NCBI GenBank assembly: GCA_021820525.1
Contig: JAKADM010000002.1
Coordinates: 62,001-126,000 of the forward strand
Source of the DNA: Thermoplasmata archaeon
GTDB taxonomy: Archaea; Thermoplasmatota; Thermoplasmata; Thermoplasmatales; Thermoplasmataceae
Length of the DNA stretch: 64,000 bases
Direction of reading: 5' to 3'
A program made the position numbers and the translations under genes. The first letter of the stretch is position 1. Every line of letters begins with the position of its first letter. Below, in pieces: positions 26,130 to 35,750 of the stretch. The notes under the pieces are model-generated. The model did no database searches. It was not told where the DNA came from and was given only the letters and a program-made list of their open reading frames with translations.

Positions 26130-27314
26130 CTACTCTCCCGGATTCACAATGTTTCTGGAAGATCTCAGGAAAAATGCCAGCACGATGAAAACTATGAGAA
26201 CCACGGGCACAACCACCAGGAATGAGTTTCTGTATCCAATTTTGCTTACCACTTCACCCGCTACAAAAGGCATTACGACGCCTATTGCCATCATGATGGA
26301 AAAGAAGTATGAGTTGGCTGCGTTCCTGTTCTCCGGTGGAAAGGCTCTGGTAATGCTCATTACAGACACAGGATAGGTAAATCCGTGGGGAATGCCAAGT
26401 ATGAGGAACGCCACTGTGTATATGAGATAGGTCGGTGCCTTTGAGAGTATGGTTAACCCAAGGGCTGTGAGTGCCACGGAAATGACCATGAGTGGGGCGA
26501 GCTTCTGTGGTGCAACCACTGTGAAAGCAAGCCTTGAAAGGAACGATGTGAGGAAAAAGGCGCTGAATGTAAGATTTATGATGGAATAATCCAGACCAAA
26601 GTCGGCCTTGCCGAACAGTCCCCCATAGGTGGTGAGAAGAGCAAAGGGAACATTGTATGTCAATATGTTCAGAAGGGCTATTATAAATCCGCTGTTTTTA
26701 ACAACAGAAAGATCCAATCCTTTAACCTCTCTCTTCTTTTCCTCAGGGAATTTGATGAAAACTGAATCGATCAATGCAATCACGGGAAATATGGAAAATA
26801 TGAGGAAGGACCGCTCAAGGGACACATAATGGAGTATTTCACTTTCTATATATGGTCCAAGAATCAGGGAAAGGCTCAGTGTGAGCGTGTAAAGGGAAAG
26901 GATCCTTTCCCTTACCTTTCTGTCCTTAAAAAGGCTTGCAGACGTAATGATGTTTGGCATTACCGATCCAAGGGAGAAACCCGCAACCGCCATGACAATC
27001 CACAGTGTTAAAAAGTTGGAGAATGCGAAAAATGGAAATATGATTGCATAGAGAAGGGATGATCCTATGAACACTTTCCTTCTCCTTCTGGATTCAAGAG
27101 GGGCATTTATGAATGTGCTCATAATGAACATTGTAAGTGCAGTAAGGGATGCAAGCATCCCTATCTGGAATTTTGTGAAATCAAATACATATCTGGCAAG
27201 AAGGGGTGTGGATGTTATGAACATATTATTGCTTGACCTTACTGCGAAGGTCATTGAAAGAATTATGAGAACTGTGGTAAGGAATGAAGGTGCGTAAGAC
27301 TTACTGTTTTGCAT
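26130..27314 (-). CDS. Major facilitator superfamily transporter
   Basis: 394 aa with about 12 hydrophobic segments in two halves. The MFS loop 2-3 signature appears in diverged form as ESRRRRKVF, and the second-half equivalent is absent. The C-terminal SSRNIVNPGE is cytoplasmic. It overlaps the upstream binding-protein-like gene by 14 nt and follows it in the same transcript. Substrate unknown; drug or organic anion efflux, or uptake, are all possible. Confidence 0.85.
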   Translation of the reverse strand: MQNSKSYAPSFLTTVLIILSMTFAVRSSNNMFITSTPLLARYVFDFTKFQIGMLASLTALTMFIMSTFINAPLESRRRRKVFIGSSLLYAIIFPFFAFSNFLTLWIVMAVAGFSLGSVMPNIITSASLFKDRKVRERILSLYTLTLSLSLILGPYIESEILHYVSLERSFLIFSIFPVIALIDSVFIKFPEEKKREVKGLDLSVVKNSGFIIALLNILTYNVPFALLTTYGGLFGKADFGLDYSIINLTFSAFFLTSFLSRLAFTVVAPQKLAPLMVISVALTALGLTILSKAPTYLIYTVAFLILGIPHGFTYPVSVMSITRAFPPENRNAANSYFFSIMMAIGVVMPFVAGEVVSKIGYRNSFLVVVPVVLIVFIVLAFFLRSSRNIVNPGE

Positions 27315-27966
27315 TGAGTATTTCCTCTTTGAGGATAGAGTAGTCTTCTGGTTCCTTCATTACAGGAACCATTTTTTGGATGCTTTCATAAATGAAATCC
27401 ACACTGAATTTGTTTGGAAGCCTGGAAAGAACATACTCTGCGGTTTTCTCCGGATCCTTCCTGAAGCTTTCAATTCCCTTCATATAGGCATCCTTGAACT
27501 GATCGGCATATTTCATATCCAGGTGTGCGGAGCAGCTTCCCGGCACATATATGCCAGATTTTGCCGCCCTTTCCTCCAGGGTTATTCCCTTCATGGGAGC
27601 AGTTACGGGAAGAATAGCGCTGTCTGCCTTTCCCTCTTTCAGAAAGGCCATTATATCCTGCTGGTTTTCGGTATATATGATTTCAGTGCCAAGATTCTCC
27701 TTTCCAATGATTGCCCTTGCCACGTAATCATTGGCGCTTCCCTTTCTCCAGAGTATGAGTTTTTTTCCAAAGTCTGGATAGACCATACTCAATCCCTTCA
27801 GGAGGATCATGTCTATGGGAAGGCCCCTCTTTATGAGGCTCACAGATGAATCTATAACAATATCTGCCTTTCCTTCCTTTGAAAAAACTATTTCAAACTC
27901 TTCGTCCCTTGCTGCAATTATGGGGAAACACACCGGTCCCGGTGCAGCCATTACTTTTATCGCCAT
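27301..27966 (-). CDS. Periplasmic-binding-protein-like cytosolic protein (possibly DUF3834)
   Basis: 221 aa without a signal peptide or membrane segment. It opens with VMAAPGPVCFPIIAARDE and contains EIVFSKEGKADIVIDSS and KADSAILPV, the pattern of type 2 substrate-binding folds related to NMT1/ABC sulfonate-binding proteins, but lacks any export signal. A TATA box (27983-27993) lies about 25 bp upstream. Its 3' end overlaps the MFS gene by 14 nt, so a ligand-sensing role for that carrier is conceivable. Assignment to DUF3834 is from memory of Thermoplasma proteins and is unsure. Confidence 0.65.
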   Translation of the reverse strand: MAIKVMAAPGPVCFPIIAARDEEFEIVFSKEGKADIVIDSSVSLIKRGLPIDMILLKGLSMVYPDFGKKLILWRKGSANDYVARAIIGKENLGTEIIYTENQQDIMAFLKEGKADSAILPVTAPMKGITLEERAAKSGIYVPGSCSAHLDMKYADQFKDAYMKGIESFRKDPEKTAEYVLSRLPNKFSVDFIYESIQKMVPVMKEPEDYSILKEEILNAKQ

Positions 27967-27996
27967 ACCCAGTTATTTCAACTATATATAAATAAT

Positions 27997-28365
27997 TTAT
28001 CTATTCAGATTCTCTGCAGTCATGAGGAGATCGTCTATCATTCCCCTGGCAATCCTTAAGGCCATATAATGGTCTTTGAGAAAATTAATTCCATCATCGG
28101 TTATGGTGTACACAAATATTTCCTGGTTCCTTTCGTTGGTTTCCCTTTCAGCGTTCAGGAAATTCCTCTCCTTCAAGCTTTTTAAAAGAACATACACGGT
28201 TCCAGGGGGAAGATCCATTCCCGTCTTTTTCTCGATCCTTTGCTGAAGATCATATCCATGGCAGGGGGAAATGGATATTTCCCTTAAAATATAAAGACTG
28301 AGGAGCCCTCTTATGATCTTCTCTTCTGATATATTGCCCCCATTTACCGGCATTTTTTCCATCAT
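27997..28365 (-). CDS. PadR-family transcriptional regulator
   Basis: 122-aa winged-helix protein: GLLSLYILREI, CHGYDLQQRIEKKTG, the recognition segment LPPGTVYVLLKSLKERNFL and wing YTITDDGINFLKDH are the PadR pattern, with a C-terminal dimerisation helix. In-frame ATGs at 28365, 28362 and 28353 exist; the TATA-like GATATATAAC at 28380-28389 favours 28362 or 28353. It lies upstream of the binding-protein-like/MFS pair and may control it (inference). Confidence 0.85.
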   Translation of the reverse strand: MMEKMPVNGGNISEEKIIRGLLSLYILREISISPCHGYDLQQRIEKKTGMDLPPGTVYVLLKSLKERNFLNAERETNERNQEIFVYTITDDGINFLKDHYMALRIARGMIDDLLMTAENLNR

Positions 28366-28392
28366 ATATAGATAAGTTTGTTATATATCTTT

Positions 28393-29196
28393 CTACTCCT
28401 CATCGTCATTATCGTAATTTTCTTCCCTGTACAGTGTGTCATCATCTTCGCCCCCACCCACAAATAGAGACATTTCGGAATATATATCCTCCATACCTTC
28501 CATGTTCTTGGACGATACAGGAATGATTTTGCTGCTCAGTCCGCTGTCATTGAATGCGTTCAAAACATTGTAGAAATAATCCTTCCTCATTTCACCCTTC
28601 TCTGCCATGAAATCATCAATAAGTGAATCTGGATCGCTCTCCCACTCCATGATTCTTTCCATCCTTCCCTCCTCCACAAGATCCTTTTTATTCAAAACAA
28701 AGAGTGTGGGTTTGAAGAATCTTGTAAGTACAGAGGCATATATGAGCTTCTGTGATATGTGGCCTGATGGGCTTGATGATACGGACGCATCCCCAACAAA
28801 GGCAATCATGGATTTTTTTCCACCAAGGACATCAACAAGAATGGGCGATGATGTTCTTAAGGTGAAAAGCTCAATCTGCCCCGGAGTGTCAAATATAATA
28901 TAATAATCATCAAGTTCTTCCAGAATTTCCTTTATCTTGTCCACATTTTCTATAATCAGATCGGCAGCAACAACCTGGGCGCCGTTTGGTCCCAGATTGA
29001 ATTCACTCATTATGCTTGAAATAACGATCCATTCCCTTATATCCACGTCTGCCTCATAGGGTATAAACTCTGCCCCGGGATCAAGATTGACAATGGCGGA
29101 ATCCATCCCATTCAGGGTGAACCACTCCTTCATGGAGCCGCACAGAGATGATTTTCCTGTTCCTGCTGGACCTGTAACAAAAATTGACCCCTTCAT
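28393..29196 (-). CDS. GPN-loop GTPase
   Basis: 267-aa GTPase of the GPN/XPA-binding family, universal in archaea and linked in eukaryotes to RNA polymerase assembly. P-loop GPAGTGKSS starts at residue 9, the GPN motif is in NLGPNG, G3 is DTPGQIE, and G4 is NKKD. An acidic tail (GGGEDDDTLY...DNDDEE) ends the protein. The ATG overlaps the stop of DNA polymerase DP2 by 4 nt, so the two are coupled. Confidence 0.93.
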   Translation of the reverse strand: MKGSIFVTGPAGTGKSSLCGSMKEWFTLNGMDSAIVNLDPGAEFIPYEADVDIREWIVISSIMSEFNLGPNGAQVVAADLIIENVDKIKEILEELDDYYIIFDTPGQIELFTLRTSSPILVDVLGGKKSMIAFVGDASVSSSPSGHISQKLIYASVLTRFFKPTLFVLNKKDLVEEGRMERIMEWESDPDSLIDDFMAEKGEMRKDYFYNVLNAFNDSGLSSKIIPVSSKNMEGMEDIYSEMSLFVGGGEDDDTLYREENYDNDDEE

Positions 29197-32100
29197 GCTT
29201 CTATCTCCTCCTCATTTTCCTGGAAAAGATCAAGATTGTTTGTATCTTCCTTTTCCTTTTCCGGGAAGTTAAAGGAACTTTCAATGGTTCTGAAAAGATT
29301 TTCAATCCTGTACCTCAGGGCCTCATCAAGTTCAAAATTTTCAACTATTTTTCTTGTTTCTTCCATATATTTCACTATTCCACCCCTGTGTATTGTAAGT
29401 GTAAGGCTGGCCTGCCCACACTTATAGCATTTTCCCGATAAAGGTACCCTTCTGAACTTGGAATTGCACTTTGTGCATCTTATTTCCTGTGAAAAGAAAC
29501 CCCTGAAATTGCCAAACATATCTGGAAGGAAATGGGAGTTTATGAGCCTTCCAGCAACATCGTTTGCATCCACCGCCCTTATGATTCTTGCCAGTTCCAG
29601 CTGATTCTTTATCTTGTCCCCCATTGTCAGGAGAGTTTTATATGATGATAACAGGACACCGCTGTTAATATCCGATGTGGAAAACATATGGGATATGCCC
29701 CTTGCGGTGCCTTTTTCTTCAACCATATACTTTATTGGGCGCATGATTTTTTCTATTTCCGCAGGCTTCAAATTTTTCTCAGTTGCAAGGTAAAATTCCA
29801 GTGGATACTTTCCCATGCTGTCAACATTCAATGCCTCCTTGTCAACCTCGTCTGGCTTGAGAAGAAGAGTCATTACGAGGGGTGCATCCATAAGGCCGCC
29901 TGTTGTTGATGGAAGGAAATCCCTTGAAAAGTTGAGCAAACCGTCCATGAGAAGCATTATGGAATCCTCATCCCCATCGCAGTTCCTTCTCTTTGCGGCA
30001 TGGTAAAAGGGATGGGCATATCCTGCATTTACATTGGAGAAGCCTATTATTCTTCCTGCAATTCCGCCCGATGTGTGTGGGGCAAGTCCTATTACAATAT
30101 GGCCTATGAGATCTTCAGGGTTCTCGCATCTGTAATAGGGCTCCATTCCATAGTACCTTTCAAGGAGATCGTCAACAAATTTTGATACCCTGAAAAGATA
30201 TTCTGCACTGTTCCAAGGTATTATGATATCCTGTGTGAATATTTCATTCTCTCCAGGCTCATATCCAAGCTCCCTTGCCTTCATTTCAGGCAGTCTTATT
30301 TCAGATGTAAAAAAATGGGTTACGGGAACATCGCTCATATCATATCTGCATGTTCCGTCCTTATTTACAGAAATATCGTGATATGCCCTCAATATGCCCT
30401 TTTCCAGAGGTTCTGCACATTTGCCGCTGGACATCAGCTTTTTGACTCCCTTAAGATCCTTAACGTCCCTCATGTCAATGTCTATTCTTGTGGAGGCTCT
30501 CTCGAGAATTTCTTTTATATTCAATTCCATCTTTCTGTAATCCCCAAGGCTTTTTGTCTTTCCGCCACAATTTGGGCATATGATTTCTGCCGTGATATTA
30601 TGGCATGACAGGCACTCCCTGGCATTTATCTCCACACTGTAATTCCCGTCAGTTTTTGTTGAGGCATCTATGATGGATCTTCTTGCACTTCCCAGGCTTT
30701 CAATGGGGAAAAGGGCATGAACCTTTGGCTTCATCTTCCTGTCTCCAGCCTTCTCGGGACGTCCCAGCCTTGCCCCAACCCTCACAGGGGATTTTTCCCT
30801 TATTTCTATGCCAGCAATCTTGCCCAGGTAATCACATGTTTTGCCTTCAAAATTGATCTTTTCATAGGCTCTGAACATCCTCCCAAGGACACCCATGTCA
30901 TTCAAAACTATGGTTTCCTGATTTTCCTTGAACTCAACACCAATCTTGATCAGTATATCGTGGATTTCCTGATCAAAGTTTATTTCCGGATATCTTCCAC
31001 TTTCCAGTGATTCCCTTATTATTTCTGCAAGCCTGTCTGCTTCTTTTATTGTCAGATCATGCCAGAAAAAATTGAAATTTGGATGGAGAGGAATGGAAAA
31101 TTCCTGAGAAAGCCTGAAAGCATCCTCAACATTTAAAGGATGCATCCTCTTTTGTGGAACACCCCTGCTCTCTGCAAGCAAATTCCAGTACTCCACGGTG
31201 AAGGGGGATTTCTCAAGTACATGGTTATTTTCCAGAAAATCCCCATAGGATATGAGTATCTCCCCAAGATCGGTTATCTGCACAATATCATTTACAATAC
31301 TCTTAGCCTGCTCCTGGTCATTTACCTTAATGTGCCTTCCATCCTTAAGAAGAACCATTGGCCCGTCGATTTCATCACAAGGCGTTATGGCCGCAGCCTT
31401 TCCAGGCAACTCAACTTTTATCTGGCTCCCTGTAGCAATGAAATCCCTCAAAACAAACATGGTTGCAGGATGGATTGATGCGGCTGCAAGTCCTGAAAGC
31501 CTGGATCTTCCATAGCGCAGCCTGAATCCACCTGGCCTGTTGGGATGGGAGAACACCGGTCTTCCCGCCACAAGATCGCTCAGGAATTTCATGGCTTTCT
31601 TATCAGAGGATGATCCACCACTCTTGCCACTCTCGTTGAGGAAATTCCAGTCCTCAATGCCAAGGGCAGCCGTATGCTTAAGGACCTTTTTTGATTTCTG
31701 GAGAAGGCCTTCGCACAGAACAAGGCACATTCCACCCCTGATCTTATTTGTTTTAAACCTTTCCATATCCCTGTGGCCCGATATTTCCTCATCCTCACTG
31801 CCCTCACCGTCGATGCACACAGGGCAGTTGACCATTACCCTCCTTATCTCTTCCGCATCGGGGAGATACTGAAGATGCTTTACCCTGTTATATGCCTGGA
31901 TCTCCTCAATATACCTTTCAATTTCATCCTCTGTGGCCCTGAACTTTCCAATGCCCAGTTCCCTTCTAACTATATCTCCAATCAGTACGCTCAGAGCCTG
32001 GGCAGTTCCCCCTGCCCCCCTTATGGGTCCAGCATAAACGATTGAAACATAATCTGAACCATCATGGTTTTTGCCTATGTACACCTTTGAAATCCCCTCA

Positions 32101-32447
32101 AGAGGTGCAACCAGAATCCCCTCGGTAAGTATGGCAAGGCCCGTTCTGATTGCCTTATCCAGGGCAGCCTCCTTTCCATCCTTTGCAAACTTTGCCGCTA
32201 TTCTTCTTGCCATTTCAAGGGAGACCTCCTCCCTTGACATCTTCTCCGCCAGTTCCCTTATTTCCTTACTTATTCCCCTTATTCCAAGAAGTTCTTCCAC
32301 ACGGTCTGCCATATCGTTTGCCAGTGGAATTTCAACTCTTTCAGTAACATCCTTTCCTCTTGATCTTGCCTCTATGGCGATGCGATAACACTGTTCCACC
32401 CTGTTTTTCATTACTTCCTTATATTCTTCCTCAGACCAGGCGGACAT
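29193..32447 (-). CDS. polC: DNA polymerase D large (catalytic) subunit DP2
   Basis: 1084-aa catalytic subunit of the archaeal family D replicase. The active-site loop NCDGDED lies at 822-828 and is uninterrupted, although some archaeal DP2 genes carry an intein there. Zinc motifs include CLSCHN...CPNCGG in the middle and CTKCN...CYKCG near residues 170-190 after the active site (about 991-1010). N-terminal conserved IYAGPIRGAGGTAQA and FRLRYGRSR are present. The acidic C-terminus (NNLDLFQENEEE) may hold a PCNA-binding element, which is speculative. A TATA box GCATAAAAGC is centred 26 bp upstream. The small subunit DP1 is not in this window. Confidence 0.97.
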   Translation of the reverse strand: MSAWSEEEYKEVMKNRVEQCYRIAIEARSRGKDVTERVEIPLANDMADRVEELLGIRGISKEIRELAEKMSREEVSLEMARRIAAKFAKDGKEAALDKAIRTGLAILTEGILVAPLEGISKVYIGKNHDGSDYVSIVYAGPIRGAGGTAQALSVLIGDIVRRELGIGKFRATEDEIERYIEEIQAYNRVKHLQYLPDAEEIRRVMVNCPVCIDGEGSEDEEISGHRDMERFKTNKIRGGMCLVLCEGLLQKSKKVLKHTAALGIEDWNFLNESGKSGGSSSDKKAMKFLSDLVAGRPVFSHPNRPGGFRLRYGRSRLSGLAAASIHPATMFVLRDFIATGSQIKVELPGKAAAITPCDEIDGPMVLLKDGRHIKVNDQEQAKSIVNDIVQITDLGEILISYGDFLENNHVLEKSPFTVEYWNLLAESRGVPQKRMHPLNVEDAFRLSQEFSIPLHPNFNFFWHDLTIKEADRLAEIIRESLESGRYPEINFDQEIHDILIKIGVEFKENQETIVLNDMGVLGRMFRAYEKINFEGKTCDYLGKIAGIEIREKSPVRVGARLGRPEKAGDRKMKPKVHALFPIESLGSARRSIIDASTKTDGNYSVEINARECLSCHNITAEIICPNCGGKTKSLGDYRKMELNIKEILERASTRIDIDMRDVKDLKGVKKLMSSGKCAEPLEKGILRAYHDISVNKDGTCRYDMSDVPVTHFFTSEIRLPEMKARELGYEPGENEIFTQDIIIPWNSAEYLFRVSKFVDDLLERYYGMEPYYRCENPEDLIGHIVIGLAPHTSGGIAGRIIGFSNVNAGYAHPFYHAAKRRNCDGDEDSIMLLMDGLLNFSRDFLPSTTGGLMDAPLVMTLLLKPDEVDKEALNVDSMGKYPLEFYLATEKNLKPAEIEKIMRPIKYMVEEKGTARGISHMFSTSDINSGVLLSSYKTLLTMGDKIKNQLELARIIRAVDANDVAGRLINSHFLPDMFGNFRGFFSQEIRCTKCNSKFRRVPLSGKCYKCGQASLTLTIHRGGIVKYMEETRKIVENFELDEALRYRIENLFRTIESSFNFPEKEKEDTNNLDLFQENEEEIEA

Positions 32448-32722
32448 ATTTCATGATATCCCAGTTGGCTTTTATGCTTTTCCTTTCCCGGTGAATCTTT
32501 TTTTCTTCTTTAAATAAGCCAAGAAAATTTGTTCTGGTCCATAAAATTCAAAAACTGTCTGGCATAAAATAACAAAGGGAATGGTGGTTCTAAAATGCCA
32601 TGGCCCTGTTTTTAAATAACCTTTTTTGATCCAGAACCTGACAAAAATTTTGTGGATATTTAGCCTGGGAAAAAATTCCAGGATCAGAACAATACCAGTT
32701 CCATCCTTACCTGACTGATGAA

Positions 32723-33655
32723 TCAATAGTTGCCTGCCAGATTATTTAGAATTGTATTTGCCACAGACTGATCCTGGAAATAACTGATGCCTGACCATGT
32801 AAAATCATCCAGAGAAGCAGTGTGTATATCGTTTGAAAATGTGTAGAGATGGTCGTATCCGAAATAGGTTGCTGAATGTTCTGAGACCACTCCATCGTTT
32901 GGTCCGTTAAACAGTACATATCCCCACCATGGGTCATATGTTCCTGAATAGACAGTCCATACTGCTGATCCATAGTAGGAATGTATATTCCCTGCAGACT
33001 GTGCCAGATTGTTGAGGAAGTTTGAGCCTGAACTCATTTCATTTGCCTGTGTTCCCACATATCCTGAAAGACCGAGGCACTGGGCAATGCCTGCCAGAGG
33101 GGAACCGTCAAAGGGTGACGCAATAAATATGAGGTTTTCAAGGTTTATATGGGTTAAATCAAAATGCTCCAGCATATATGCAGTTACAAGCCCACCCATG
33201 CTGTATGAAACTATGTCCACATTATGGTACCCAGAAGAGAAAATTGCCTCAAGTGCATTCCCCATTTCGTTGCCAATGGAACCAATGGGTGTATTGGAAG
33301 ATCCTGTGAAAGAACTGTCTGTAAATGTATATCCATTGCTAAATTGAATCTGGAATTCACCATAATACTGTACGCTTCCAACCAAATATCCTGCACCGGC
33401 AAGTTGCCCATAGATATTGACTCCGGAATGCCATGTGCCTGTGGAAGGCGCCCCCGATGTATCCCCAGGATCGAATCCATGCACAAGAATAACCACTGTC
33501 TGGGAATTGCTGATCAGGTATGGTGTTTCGCCCATTGGAACTTTCAAAGATGAACCAGTTGGATCGTGAATACCGAAACCCATATCAGCCACAACTGAGA
33601 GACTCAGGAGAAATACTGCAGCCATGCATATGGAAACTATTCTCTTTAAATTCAT
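32723..33655 (-). CDS. Secreted lipase/esterase, alpha/beta hydrolase
   Basis: 310 aa with a clear N-terminal signal segment (residues about 5-24, VSICMAAVFLLSLSVVAD). The oxyanion HG motif VHGFDPG is at 58-64, the nucleophile elbow SYSMGG has Ser152, and the candidate acid Asp254 (NDGVVSEHS) and His278 (NDIHTAS) complete the triad. It resembles triacylglycerol lipases acting outside the cell. A TATA box 26 bp upstream indicates a leaderless monocistronic gene. Released fatty acids could feed the beta-oxidation genes of this region (inference). Confidence 0.85.
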   Translation of the reverse strand: MNLKRIVSICMAAVFLLSLSVVADMGFGIHDPTGSSLKVPMGETPYLISNSQTVVILVHGFDPGDTSGAPSTGTWHSGVNIYGQLAGAGYLVGSVQYYGEFQIQFSNGYTFTDSSFTGSSNTPIGSIGNEMGNALEAIFSSGYHNVDIVSYSMGGLVTAYMLEHFDLTHINLENLIFIASPFDGSPLAGIAQCLGLSGYVGTQANEMSSGSNFLNNLAQSAGNIHSYYGSAVWTVYSGTYDPWWGYVLFNGPNDGVVSEHSATYFGYDHLYTFSNDIHTASLDDFTWSGISYFQDQSVANTILNNLAGNY

Positions 33656-33675
33656 AAAAATTTAAAGCCGTTCCC

Positions 33676-33686
33676 ATATTTATATG
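33676..33686 (-). promoter_or_regulatory. TATA box of the secreted lipase gene
   Basis: Minus-strand ATATAAATATG element centred 26 bp upstream of the ATG at 33655. Confidence 0.55.
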
Positions 33687-33887
33687 TTGACTTAATAAAT
33701 ATTGTTCCTTCAGCTCTTTAAATATACCATATATAGAAATCCAATATACAATTTTATCTTAATTCTAATATTTATCTTATTAACATCACCATATTCCGCA
33801 TAAAAATAGCAGAAGGTTCTTTGAATAAAAATGAAACCCTTTATCTGAGGAAATTTAAAAAATAAAGCTTTTATTCCGATTTTACTG

Positions 33888-35495
33888 CTATGAGTTTTTT
33901 CCTGCCCTGCTCTTCCTGTATTCCAGTGCACATTTTACCAGATTGAGATGGAGCCTTGATGGATTGAGAGGCCTTGACTTGAACTCCGCATGATACTGGG
34001 ATGCAATGAAGTTCTTTCTGTCATTGAGTTCAAGTATTTCCATCCTTATGCCCTGTTCATCCCTTCCGGAAAATATCATTCCTGCCTTTTCTATCCTTTC
34101 AATGTATTCTGGATTAACCTCATATCTGTGTCTGTGTCTCTCAAAGATCTTTTTTTCACCGTACAGTTCCATTGCCAGTGTATTGTCAAGGATGTCTACC
34201 TCCTTGGCCCCAAGCCTCATGGTTCCACCCATTTCACTCACATTTACCTGTTCAGGAAGTATGTCGATGACAGGATTCTTTGTTTCCTTTGAGAATTCTG
34301 TGCTGTTTGCATCCGATATGCCCATAACGTTCCTTGCAAATTCTATAACCGCAACCTGGAATCCAAGACAGATCCCAAGGAAGGGGACTCTGTTCTCCCT
34401 TGCATATTTCACAGAAGCTATCTTTCCCTCCACACCCCTGTATCCGAAACCTGGAGTAACCAGAATTCCGTCAAGATCTGAAAGAATCTGGATATTTTCC
34501 CTAACACTGTCAGAATCAATCCACTTCAGGTTCACACCAATCCCCGTGTTACCTGTTGCGTGGTTGAATGCCTCCTTATGGCTTATGTATGCATCATGAA
34601 GCTCCGTATATTTTCCAATAATTCCAATGGTAACGAACTCCTGAGGATTCATTAGCTTTTCCTTGTATTCTATCCATGTATCCATATACTTTGATGTTTC
34701 AAGGTTTAGATTTTGTTTGATTATTTCTATGGTTCCCTGTTTTTCTATGATCTCAGGGACCTGATAGGCGTTTTCTGCCTCATAGACGCTTATGATTGCG
34801 TCCTCAGGCACATCTGTAAACAGAGATATTCTCCTCCTTGAATCTGTTGTCAGTGGCTTGATTGACCTGCACATCAAGATATCCGGCTGGATTCCTATTT
34901 CTTTTAAAGCTTTTACACTGTGCTGGGTTGGCTTTGTCTTCTGTTCCATCTCCTTTCCGATTTCAGGTACAAGGGTAACATGGACAAAGGTGACCTGCCC
35001 CCTTTCTTCCCTCTTTAACTGCCTGAGTGCCTCCAGAAAGGGCATGGATTCAATATCCCCTACCGTTCCACCCACTTCTATGACAAGAAGATCGAGATCG
35101 TCCTTGAGTGCAACCTTTCTTATTCTCCTCTTTATTTCATTGGTTATATGGGGTATTATCTGCACGGTGCTTCCCAGATATTCTCCCTTTCTTTCTCTTT
35201 CTATAACCTCCTTGTAAACCTTCCCCGTTGTTATATTGTTATCCCCGGTCAGATTTCTGTCAAGATACCTTTCATAATTGCCGAGATCAAGATCGACCTC
35301 GCTTCCATCGTCCAGCACGAAAACCTCCCCATGCTGATAGGGATTCATTGTGCCGGCATCATAGTTTAGGTAAGGATCAATTTTCAGTGCGCTCACTCGA
35401 AGTCCGCTGTTTGATAAAATATGGCAAAGGCTGGAGGCAATTGTGCCCTTTCCAATGCCGGAAAGCACGCCGCCAGTTATAATAATATATTTCAT
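33888..35495 (-). CDS. pyrG: CTP synthase
   Basis: 535-aa enzyme amidating UTP to CTP with glutamine. The N-terminal synthetase domain starts with [17 protein letters not shown] and contains [27 protein letters not shown]; the C-terminal class I glutamine amidotransferase domain has GICLGFQ (nucleophile Cys) and a His/Glu pair near [10 protein letters not shown]. Length is normal. Upstream is a 255-bp intergenic region shared with the divergent phosphoesterase. Confidence 0.97.
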   Translation of the reverse strand: MKYIIITGGVLSGIGKGTIASSLCHILSNSGLRVSALKIDPYLNYDAGTMNPYQHGEVFVLDDGSEVDLDLGNYERYLDRNLTGDNNITTGKVYKEVIERERKGEYLGSTVQIIPHITNEIKRRIRKVALKDDLDLLVIEVGGTVGDIESMPFLEALRQLKREERGQVTFVHVTLVPEIGKEMEQKTKPTQHSVKALKEIGIQPDILMCRSIKPLTTDSRRRISLFTDVPEDAIISVYEAENAYQVPEIIEKQGTIEIIKQNLNLETSKYMDTWIEYKEKLMNPQEFVTIGIIGKYTELHDAYISHKEAFNHATGNTGIGVNLKWIDSDSVRENIQILSDLDGILVTPGFGYRGVEGKIASVKYARENRVPFLGICLGFQVAVIEFARNVMGISDANSTEFSKETKNPVIDILPEQVNVSEMGGTMRLGAKEVDILDNTLAMELYGEKKIFERHRHRYEVNPEYIERIEKAGMIFSGRDEQGIRMEILELNDRKNFIASQYHAEFKSRPLNPSRLHLNLVKCALEYRKSRAGKNS

Positions 35496-35750
35496 TTTTC
35501 AGTGAATTGTAATTCTGTATTAAATCTAATTGTCAGAAGGGCTCGGTTAAGAGAGGAGTGGAAAATAGGAGATCCTTTATTTTTAAATTCCATAAATTCT
35601 CTGCCATTTCAATTAATCTCCATCTGCCAGAGGCCTTTCCTATTTATGTTTATATATTCATATCATGGCTATCAATGTTAATTTTTTCTAATCCCTCAGG
35701 TTACTGCCTTACTTATTTCCATAAGGGGAAAAAGATAGGGGATTTTTAAA

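Noticed and set aside
28366-28390. ATATATA ... TATATAT dyad at the PadR promoter
   Set aside because: Very AT-rich with an 11-bp non-symmetric centre; indistinguishable from an ordinary TATA region.
32472-32726. 84-codon minus-strand ORF between DP2 and the lipase
   Set aside because: Composition looks random, it overlaps the DP2 promoter region, and no conserved pattern is seen; treated as intergenic.
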